Source: Marinactinospora thermotolerans DSM 45154 (GTDB lineage Bacteria; Actinomycetota; Actinomycetes; Streptosporangiales; Streptosporangiaceae). From it: 64,000 nt of DNA. Numbering within the stretch: the stretch's first letter is position 1; each line of letters opens with the position of its first letter. The notes beneath the pieces are model-generated. The model was not told the DNA's origin and made no database searches. It saw nothing but the letters and a program-made list of their open reading frames with translations. Both the position numbers and the translations under genes were made by a program. Positions 56,088-64,000 of the stretch are shown in pieces. The stretch is taken from assembly GCF_900167435.1 (NCBI RefSeq), contig NZ_FUWS01000016.1, positions 3,938 to 67,937 on the forward strand. The letters run 5' to 3'.

Positions 56088-58582
56088 CGACTCACCGGAA
56101 CCCCGCCCCAGTCGACGAGACGACGGAGGACGTTGATCCCCGGGAGACGGCCACGCGTCCCGCGGGCGCTGACCGACATTCGCAGGAGGGCCGGTACTCG
56201 GCTGCCGCGCCCGCCGAGCCGGACGCCTCCGAGCCCCTCCGCCCCGCCGCGGCCCCGCCCGATGGGGGCGGAGACACGGGCGGCGCCTTCCCGCCCCTGC
56301 GCCGGGCCGCCGATCACGCCGCCACCGGGCCGACCTGGGTGGCCCCGCGCGAGCGCGAGGACACCGCGAACGCGTCCGCCGCCGGCGCGGAAGGCGAGCC
56401 GCGGTTGCGTCCGGCGCGGCACGGCGATGTCCTGGACGGCGACGCGGCGGCCACTCCCGGGGGACGGCCCGCCTTCCGGTACGCGGTTCCCACCGCGGGC
56501 ACCTCCCGGCCCCACTCCGACTCCGAGGCCGGCCCCTTCGCGCGGCCCGACAGCGTTACCGACACGCCGGTTCCCGAGAGCCAGGGGCGTCACGCGGCGC
56601 CCGTCCGGCCCACCGTCCAGGTCCCCCCGGCCGAGGAGGAGCCCTCCGAGACCGAGGCGGTGTCGCAGGCCGGCGGTTCCTCCGTCGACCCCGACGACCC
56701 CGAGGACCTGGCCGGCTGGGTCGGCAGTCTCACCGAGGCCGTCGCCGATGACGATTCCATCGCCGGCCGTCGCAGCGCGTCCGGCCCCGCACACGGCACC
56801 GCGTCAGAGCCCGAGGAAGCCCTGTCCGAGCACGCGGCGGTGCCGCCCGCGGAGGAGCAGGAGGCCGACCAGCGCCTCGACGGGGCCCCCTCCTGGACGC
56901 CGGCCGAACCGGTGGAGGAGGAAGAGGAAGAGGAGTACCGGCCGACCAGCTACGAGACGTGGCGGCCGATGCCCGAGACCACGCGCGCCGAACTCATCGC
57001 ACGCCTGGACGCGCTGGCCACGCTGGTCGAGATCGGCCGCGACCACTTCGCCCCCGACCTCATCGAGCGGGCCCGGCACCTGCTCGGACACGCCGGCGCG
57101 CGCCTTCGGCTGTCGGCCGACCACACCGTCGTCGCGTTGGCGGGCGGCACCGGAAGCGGCAAGTCCTCGCTGTTCAACGCGCTGTGCGGGCTGGACCTCT
57201 CCCGCGTCGGCATCACCCGGCCCACCACCTCCTCGGCGCACGCCTGCGTCTGGGGGGACGAGGGCGCGGGCGGGCTGCTCGACTGGCTCGGAGTCCCGCC
57301 CCGCCACCGTCACTCGCGGGTCAGTGAACTCGACAAGGGCGACTCCGAGCTGTCCGGGCTCATTCTGCTGGACCTGCCCGACCACGACTCCGTCCGGGCC
57401 GTCCACACGGCCGAGGCCGACCGTCTCATCGGCGCCGTCGACCTGCTGGTGTGGGTCCTGGACCCGCAGAAGTACGCCGACGCCGCCGTCCACCACCGTT
57501 ACCTCGCCGAGATGGCCGACCACGGCGCGGTCACCGTGGCGGTGCTCAACCAGGTCGATCGGGTGGCCGACGACGAGGTCGAGGAACTGCTCACCGACCT
57601 GCGGCGGTTGCTGGAGACCGAGTCCGGTGTCCACCCCAGGATCCTGACGGCGTCCACGGTCACCGGCCACGGCATCCGCGACCTACGCGACCTGCTCGTA
57701 CGCACCGTCTCCGACCGGCGTGCCTCGATCGACCGGCTCGCCGCCGACCTCGACCAGGTGACGCGGGACTTCCAGCGTTACCTGGCCGACGGCGAGGCGC
57801 CCCGAATGCCCGATGAGATCCGCCGGACCCTGGTGGCCGATCTCGCCCGCGCCGGAGGCGTGAGCGCGGTCGCCGACGCCACCGACACCGTCTACGAACG
57901 CCGGGGGAGCAGGCTGGTCGGCTGGCCGGTCACCCGCTGGGCGCGACGGCTGCGCCGCGATCCACTACGGGCGGTGCGGCTGGACTTCCTCCGCGACGGC
58001 CTCCCCGAAGGCCCCGCCGGGCCGTTGGGGGCGCAGCACGCCGAGATCGACTCCGCCCTGGTCGCGGCGGCCGACCAGGCGGCGGCGGGTCTGCCCGAGC
58101 CGTGGCCGAAGCGGATGCGCGAGGCGGCTCGGGCCAACGCCGCCCAGCTCTCCGACGACCTCGGCGGCGCGGTCGCCGGGGCCGTGCCCGACCCGAAGGA
58201 CACCCCCGGCTGGTGGACGGCGGTGCGCGCCCTGCAGTACGCGCTCGCCGCGCTCGCCGGGATGGGGCTGGTCTGGCTCGTGGAGTTGGTCGTCAGTTCC
58301 GCTCTCGGCGGGCTGACGGGGATGGCTGTCCTGGACGACCCCGTCTTCATCGGGTTCGCCGCGGCGCTGTCCGCTGCGACGCTGCTGGTCGGCTGGTTGA
58401 CCGGGGTGGGCTGCCGCAACCTGGTGGGGGTCGCGGCGGGGCGCCGCCGCGAGGAGGTGGAGGAGAAGGCCACCGAGCGCGTCCGCGAGATCGCCGTGCA
58501 GCGTGTCGTGACCCCCCTCGAACACGAGCTCGCCGAGTACCGCAGGTTCGCCGAGGCGTTCAAGGCCGCCGCGGGACGATGA
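56084..58582 (+). CDS. Dynamin-like GTPase, second of a pair, with two membrane helices
   Basis: The 832-residue protein begins with about 280 disordered Pro/Glu/Ala-rich residues. A GTPase domain follows with P-loop AGGTGSGKSS (353-362), RPTTSSAHA, G3 LLDLPDHDS and NQVD. Two membrane helices lie near 705-765, and a charged helical end (RREEVEEKATERVREIAVQ) closes it. It resembles the YfjP/dynamin-like groups. ATG 56084 overlaps the first GTPase stop, so the two probably form a complex at the membrane. A long terminator follows. Confidence 0.87.
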   Translation: MTTHRNPAPVDETTEDVDPRETATRPAGADRHSQEGRYSAAAPAEPDASEPLRPAAAPPDGGGDTGGAFPPLRRAADHAATGPTWVAPREREDTANASAAGAEGEPRLRPARHGDVLDGDAAATPGGRPAFRYAVPTAGTSRPHSDSEAGPFARPDSVTDTPVPESQGRHAAPVRPTVQVPPAEEEPSETEAVSQAGGSSVDPDDPEDLAGWVGSLTEAVADDDSIAGRRSASGPAHGTASEPEEALSEHAAVPPAEEQEADQRLDGAPSWTPAEPVEEEEEEEYRPTSYETWRPMPETTRAELIARLDALATLVEIGRDHFAPDLIERARHLLGHAGARLRLSADHTVVALAGGTGSGKSSLFNALCGLDLSRVGITRPTTSSAHACVWGDEGAGGLLDWLGVPPRHRHSRVSELDKGDSELSGLILLDLPDHDSVRAVHTAEADRLIGAVDLLVWVLDPQKYADAAVHHRYLAEMADHGAVTVAVLNQVDRVADDEVEELLTDLRRLLETESGVHPRILTASTVTGHGIRDLRDLLVRTVSDRRASIDRLAADLDQVTRDFQRYLADGEAPRMPDEIRRTLVADLARAGGVSAVADATDTVYERRGSRLVGWPVTRWARRLRRDPLRAVRLDFLRDGLPEGPAGPLGAQHAEIDSALVAAADQAAAGLPEPWPKRMREAARANAAQLSDDLGGAVAGAVPDPKDTPGWWTAVRALQYALAALAGMGLVWLVELVVSSALGGLTGMAVLDDPVFIGFAAALSAATLLVGWLTGVGCRNLVGVAAGRRREEVEEKATERVREIAVQRVVTPLEHELAEYRRFAEAFKAAAGR

Positions 58583-58606
58583 GCGGCCGAGGACTCCGGT
58601 AAGGAG

Positions 58607-58642
58607 GGAGGGGCCGGACGGGGATTCCCGTCCGGCCCCTCC
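58607..58642 (+). terminator. Strong terminator after the GTPase pair
   Basis: A perfect 16-bp stem (GGAGGGGCCGGACGGG and its complement) with a 4-nt loop begins 25 bp after the stop codon. It is the strongest hairpin in the window and marks the end of the cysG-GTPase transcript. No T tract follows. Confidence 0.85.
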
Positions 58643-59137
58643 GCGCATGTGGCTGTGCCCGGAGAATCGGACTAGCCCCACTGGACGACAGAAGCCATGG
58701 CTTCCTCCAAACCCTCCTCCGAAAAGGCGGATGGCATCGGCCACCGAGATTGGTCGTCTCCCTCGGTGGAATGCCTCGCCTACCCCCTCCTGAACTTCTC
58801 GGCCGCGCACACCCGTGCCGGCCTGCCCCGCCCCCGGTCCGGAAGCGACCCGAAGGCGTGGCGCTCCACCGATGATCCACCGTCGCAACCAGGAGATCGC
58901 CCGCATGGCCCGTCCCGGCCATGTGCACGGCATCCGGGAACGCGATGGCACGCGAACTCGTCCGAGAGTTGACGACGAGGTGAAGCAGGGCCAATCTAGC
59001 GGTTTTTCCCTTCGATGCACAGTTAGCGATTACAGTATTACTGTATGTAAACACCTGTTCGAGGCCGGCTGTCGCGTGATCCGCGGGAGCGGGGCGGTGT
59101 TTGCCGATGGGGGCGGGGCGGGAGCTGGGAGGTCGGG
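58643..59137. other. Gap upstream of the GGDEF gene
   Basis: No convincing gene is seen. The frames at 58697-58972 and 58815-59141 lack family features. From about 58990 to 59065 the DNA turns AT-rich, with GGTTTTTCCC and the palindrome at 59031-59045, and probably holds the promoter of the GGDEF gene. Confidence 0.5.
59031..59045. promoter_or_regulatory. Perfect palindrome, candidate operator before the GGDEF gene
   Basis: TACAGTATTACTGTA is a perfect 15-bp palindrome in an AT-rich island 92 bp before the GGDEF start. A second imperfect half-site pair, TTAC-N5-GTAA, overlaps its right side (59038-59050). It looks like a repressor or developmental-regulator site; the protein is unknown. Confidence 0.55.
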
Positions 59138-60472
59138 ATGACGGTGGCACAGCGAGCCGTTACCGAGCGTGAGCGTCCCTGGGCGCCGCGAATGCGCGAG
59201 TGGCCCTTGTTCTCCCAGCCGCGCGCCTTGGTGTGGTTCATCGGCCTGGTCATAACCGTCGATCTGCTCTGCGGCGCCGGGGCGGTCGTTTCCAGCGACC
59301 TCGTCACCGCCGAGGTGGTGGCCTTCGTCGCCCTGGTGCTGTGCGCGGCGGTCTGCGTCGAGGCCATGCGGCGTCTGGGGATCCCCGCGGGGATCACCCG
59401 CGACCTGCTCGGCGCCTGGTGGATACCGGTGTTCCTGCTCCTCCCGCCGGTGTACTCGCTGCTGGCCCCCGTTCCGATCTACCTCATGCTGCAGTACCGG
59501 ATCCGGCGGGCCATCGTGTTCCGCCGGGTTTTCAGCGCGGCCTCGGTGGCGCTGGCGGGCTTCACCGCCTCGGCGGTGTTCGACTTCGTCGCGCCCCAGG
59601 ACGTGCTGTTCTCGACCGTCCTCGGCGGCGCCGCCGTGGGCGACACGCTCATCAGCGCCCGCGGTTTCGTGGCCGCGGCGGCCTGCTGTGTGCTGTTCAC
59701 GGTCCTCAACACCATCGTCGTGGCGATCGCGGTCCATCTCAGCACCTCCGAGGGGACGCGACGGCGCCGGATGTGGGACCGCGAGACCGTGCTGCTGGAC
59801 GGGGCGGAACTGTGCGTCGGCCTCATCGTCGCCATCCTGTGCGGGCTGTCCCCGCTGCTCCTCCTCGTGGCGTTGCCGCCGGTCCTGCTCCTCCAGCGCA
59901 GCCTGATGTTCCAGCAGTTGCAGACCGCGGCCCGCACCGACCCCAAGACGGGGTTGCTCAACGCCACCACCTGGGAGCACGAGGCCGAAGCCGAACTCGC
60001 CCGCGCGCTGGAGACCGGTCGCCCGGTCGCGGTGCTCATCGTCGACATCGACCACTTCAAGAGGGTCAACGACACCTACGGTCACCTGTTCGGCGACCAG
60101 GTTCTGCTCGGCGTGGCCAACACCATCACCCACCAGTTGCGTCAGTACGACATCGTGGGCAGATTCGGTGGCGAGGAGTTCGTCGCGCTGCTCCCGGGTG
60201 CCGACATGGCCGAGGCCTGCCGGGTGGCCGAGCGGCTGCGCTCACGCGTGGGGCGCATGGCGTTGCCCGTGGACGAGACCACGGTGTCCGTCACGATCTC
60301 CGTGGGGGTCGCCCTTCTGCGGGTCCACGGACGCGACCTCATCGAGCTCATGGCGGCCGCCGACCTCGCCCTCTACCGGGCCAAGGACTCCGGCCGCAAC
60401 CGGGTCCGGCTTCCCGCCACGCCCGCGTCCGCGCTCCGCGACTCCGAGCCTCCCGCGGCCACCGCCGACTAG
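59138..60472 (+). CDS. Membrane diguanylate cyclase (GGDEF protein)
   Basis: The protein makes cyclic di-GMP from two GTP. The 444 residues hold about eight hydrophobic segments in the first ~270 residues, then a GGDEF domain (about 275-425) with TDPKTGLLNATTWEHE, DIDHFKRVNDTYGH and the active motif GGEEF (344-348). A c-di-GMP inhibitory site RxxD just before the motif is not obvious (RQYD is four residues earlier). ATG 59138 has GGGAGGTCGGG upstream. No EAL domain follows. The palindromic promoter site suggests regulated expression. Confidence 0.92.
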   Translation: MTVAQRAVTERERPWAPRMREWPLFSQPRALVWFIGLVITVDLLCGAGAVVSSDLVTAEVVAFVALVLCAAVCVEAMRRLGIPAGITRDLLGAWWIPVFLLLPPVYSLLAPVPIYLMLQYRIRRAIVFRRVFSAASVALAGFTASAVFDFVAPQDVLFSTVLGGAAVGDTLISARGFVAAAACCVLFTVLNTIVVAIAVHLSTSEGTRRRRMWDRETVLLDGAELCVGLIVAILCGLSPLLLLVALPPVLLLQRSLMFQQLQTAARTDPKTGLLNATTWEHEAEAELARALETGRPVAVLIVDIDHFKRVNDTYGHLFGDQVLLGVANTITHQLRQYDIVGRFGGEEFVALLPGADMAEACRVAERLRSRVGRMALPVDETTVSVTISVGVALLRVHGRDLIELMAAADLALYRAKDSGRNRVRLPATPASALRDSEPPAATAD

Positions 60473-60534
60473 AACTGTCCACAGGCGCGCGGACGATGTT
60501 GATGCGCCACCCGGCGGCGACGCATCGTGTCTGC

Positions 60535-61635
60535 ATGGTGACTCAACGCCCTCCCGGTTCCCCCGTCCGCCTTCCCCTTGCCACGCCCACCGACATCATC
60601 GCCGCCGTCCCCTACCTCCTGGGCCGCCATCCCTCCCACTGCCTGGTGGTTCTCGGGGCCCGCGGAGCAGCGTCCCAGGTCAGGCTCGCCGGGCGTTGCC
60701 CGTTGCCCGAGGAGGCCACGGCCGTTCCCGGGCTCGTCGCCGGGCTTGTCGAGCGGTTGGCGCGCGATCGGTGCGACCAGGCCGTCCTCGTCGGTTATGG
60801 CCCGCCGGAGCGGGTCGCGCCCTTCGCCCACGAGTTGGGCGAGGTCGCGGCGGCGTCCGGCGTCGCCCTGCGCGAAGCGCTACGGGTCGACGGTGGGCGC
60901 TACTGGTCCTACCTGTGTCCGGAACCGGCCTGCTGTCCGCCCGAGGGGACCAGATACGACGTCGTTTCCTCCACGATCCCCGCCACCGCGGTGCTCGCCG
61001 GCCTGGCGCCGCGGGGCGGCTCGGCCGTGCCGCAGGCCCTGGTGGCCCCCGTGGCGGGGAGCGTCAGGGACGAGATGGAACGCGCCACCCGGCGAGCCGA
61101 GGTCAGGCGTGGCCGTATGTGCGCGGAGCGGGAGGGGGCCGTCCCGGTCGAGTCCGCGCTGCTGGCCGAAGGTGCGCGCGCGGTGGCCGAGGCGGTGGAC
61201 GACGCCCGGGTCGGAAGGCTGCCGGGCTCCTGCGACCGTGTGGCCTGGCTGGGCGTCCTGCTGGCGACCGTGTCGGTGCGCGACGAGGCATGGGCGCGTA
61301 TCCGCCCCCCGGACGCGGCCGCCCACGTCCGCTTGTGGCGTTACGTGCTACGCAGGGTCGAGCCCTCCTATACCCCGGCCCCCGGCGCGCTGCTGGCGTT
61401 CGCGGCCTGGCAACAGGGCGACACCGCGCTGGCCGACGCCGCGCTGGACCGGGTCGACTCCGCGTCCCCCGGCTATCCCATGGCCGTCCTCCTCCGCCAG
61501 GCCCTGCAAAGGGGAGTCTCCCCGCGTGACTGGCCCCAACGGGGGGCTGGGCGTGCCGGTGAGCCGCCACCGCCGCACGGCCCGACGGCGGGACAGCGTT
61601 GGGCGGGTCCGGACTGGCCGGGGCACCGGCGGTGA
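60535..61635 (+). CDS. DUF4192 family protein
   Basis: The 366-residue actinobacterial DUF4192 protein has the opening PTDIIAAVPYLLGRHPSHCLVVLG, then VLVGYGPPERVAPFAHELGEV, the Trp/Tyr/Cys-rich RYWSYLCPEPACCPPEGTRYD stretch and a late ALLAFAAWQQGDTALADAALDRV helix pair. The function is unknown. The start is probably ATG 60535; ATG 60495 and ATG 60502 are in frame. It sits 18 bp before the ettA gene. Confidence 0.85.
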   Translation: MVTQRPPGSPVRLPLATPTDIIAAVPYLLGRHPSHCLVVLGARGAASQVRLAGRCPLPEEATAVPGLVAGLVERLARDRCDQAVLVGYGPPERVAPFAHELGEVAAASGVALREALRVDGGRYWSYLCPEPACCPPEGTRYDVVSSTIPATAVLAGLAPRGGSAVPQALVAPVAGSVRDEMERATRRAEVRRGRMCAEREGAVPVESALLAEGARAVAEAVDDARVGRLPGSCDRVAWLGVLLATVSVRDEAWARIRPPDAAAHVRLWRYVLRRVEPSYTPAPGALLAFAAWQQGDTALADAALDRVDSASPGYPMAVLLRQALQRGVSPRDWPQRGAGRAGEPPPPHGPTAGQRWAGPDWPGHRR

Positions 61636-61653
61636 CGCCCTAGTCTTGAAGAC

Positions 61654-63318
<1,665 letters not shown>

Positions 63319-63426
63319 GCCGGCCGCTGTGGACGCGCCGGTCCGCTCCCGTACCGTGGAGTGAGGCCGGCGCGCCCCTTTCAGGCCGGCCCCCGGGTCC
63401 GTCACGACATAGGCTGGCAGGCGACT

Positions 63427-63933
63427 ATGACTTCCCCGCACGATGACAAAGTGACGTTCTACGAGGCGGTGGGGGGAGAGGAAACCTTCACCCGTCTCGT
63501 CCGGCGTTTCTACGAGGGGGTCGCCACCGACCCCGTGCTGCGGCCGATGTACCCCGAGGAGGACCTCGGGCCGGCCGAGGAGCGGCTTCGGCTGTTCCTC
63601 GTCCAGTACTGGGGCGGTCCGCGCACCTACAGCGAGCGCCGCGGCCACCCCCGGCTGCGGATGCGCCACTTCCCCTTCCGGATCGGTGGCGAGGAACGCG
63701 ACCGCTGGCTGGCGCACATGCGCGCCGCGATCGACGACCTCGCGCTGCCCCCCGAAGCCGAGCGGATGATGTGGGACTACATGGTCCACGCGGCCCACAG
63801 CATGGTGAACGTGCCCGAGGAGACCAGCGCTCCCGTCGGGCAGGTGGCCGATCCCACCGGCATCACCGTGCGCTCCGCCGATGACACCCCCGACGACGAC
63901 GATGGCGAGGCCATCACCGTCTCGCTGAAGTGA
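63427..63933 (+). CDS. Truncated haemoglobin, group II (HbO)
   Basis: This small oxygen/NO-handling globin has 168 residues. The core starts [39 protein letters not shown] and has the group II block [24 protein letters not shown] with the proximal-side His. ARMWDYM-like helix ends follow ([15 protein letters not shown]). An acidic tail of about 30 residues ([10 protein letters not shown]) is extra. ATG 63427 gives the usual start; an upstream frame adds a poor extension. Confidence 0.92.
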   Translation: MTSPHDDKVTFYEAVGGEETFTRLVRRFYEGVATDPVLRPMYPEEDLGPAEERLRLFLVQYWGGPRTYSERRGHPRLRMRHFPFRIGGEERDRWLAHMRAAIDDLALPPEAERMMWDYMVHAAHSMVNVPEETSAPVGQVADPTGITVRSADDTPDDDDGEAITVSLK

Positions 63934-63960
63934 TCCCGCCGGCCGGATGTCCTGGCGGGA
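63934..63960 (+). terminator. Weak terminator hairpin after the haemoglobin gene
   Basis: TCCCGCC and GGCGGGA form a 7-bp stem around a 13-nt loop directly after the stop codon. It may be bidirectional if a convergent gene ends nearby. Confidence 0.4.
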
Positions 63961-64000
63961 CGACGGCGATCGCCAGGCCGCAGAACAGCGCCGTCCCCGC

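Noticed and set aside
59031-59050. BldD-type box before the GGDEF gene
   Set aside because: The half-site spacing is 5 rather than the expected 4, so the match is not good enough to name the regulator.
63914-64000. Possible convergent minus-strand gene entering from the right edge (ends near 63914)
   Set aside because: Only about 29 codons are visible. They contain a short hydrophobic run but overlap the haemoglobin gene end, so it cannot be supported.

Overview
The window is very GC-rich DNA with dense genes, strong GC preference at third codon positions and many GTG starts. Together with a Streptomyces-like cobalamin gene set, a truncated haemoglobin O, DUF4192 and a PASTA-less Ser/Thr kinase, this points to an actinomycete, probably near Nocardiopsis, Streptomonospora or Thermobifida. 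The family is an inference; no rRNA or other phylogenetic marker is present.

Region 1 (1-9943) is a complete type I-C CRISPR-Cas locus. The order is array 1 (leader off the left edge), a 0.6-kb gap with three strong hairpins, cas3-cas5-cas8c-cas7-cas4-cas1-cas2 (951-8516, start/stop overlaps almost throughout), a leader with a perfect 10-bp inverted repeat, and array 2 (8648-9633). Both arrays use the same 37-bp repeat in the same orientation, and both decay at their right ends. The last, most decayed spacer of array 2 matches the anticodon and T arms of tRNA-Arg(UCU). A real tRNA-Arg(UCU) gene lies 240 bp further on, on the other strand.

Region 2 (10.3-18.4 kb) holds cobD and cobQ, a small protein with two ribbon-helix-helix-like units, a four-gene osmoprotectant (betaine-type) ABC transporter on the minus strand, and one or two small minus-strand ORFs.

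Region 3 (18.4-35.4 kb) starts with a cobalamin riboswitch and cobN. It continues with a secreted penicillin-acylase-family hydrolase, an nfeD-SPFH pair, a quinone oxidoreductase, a membrane Ser/Thr kinase, a DUF6504 gene under a LexA-type SOS box, an APC permease, a TenA protein, a Gly-rich protein and a GNAT acetyltransferase.

Region 4 (35.4-54.3 kb) is the main corrin block. A second cobalamin riboswitch precedes a chelatase ChlI-ChlD fusion and cobO. Then come a GNAT and cobB (minus strand), cobI-cobM-cbiD-cobL-cbiG/cobJ, a ferredoxin with cobH, cbiX with a His-rich tail, cobC, a bluB-cobT fusion and a cysG-like siroheme/precorrin-2 enzyme. The set mixes late cobalt insertion (CobN/ChlID, CobB, CobO) with anaerobic-type enzymes (CbiX, CbiD, CbiG). 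cobG, cobF, cobK/cbiJ, cobU and cobS are not in the window.

Region 5 (54.3-64 kb) has two coupled dynamin-like GTPases, a long terminator hairpin, a GGDEF membrane protein behind an AT-rich palindrome, a DUF4192 protein, the ribosome-associated ABC-F ATPase EttA and haemoglobin O.

The most unusual item is the tRNA-Arg-like CRISPR spacer. The remaining systems are recognisable, with some unusual fusions, tails and regulatory sites.
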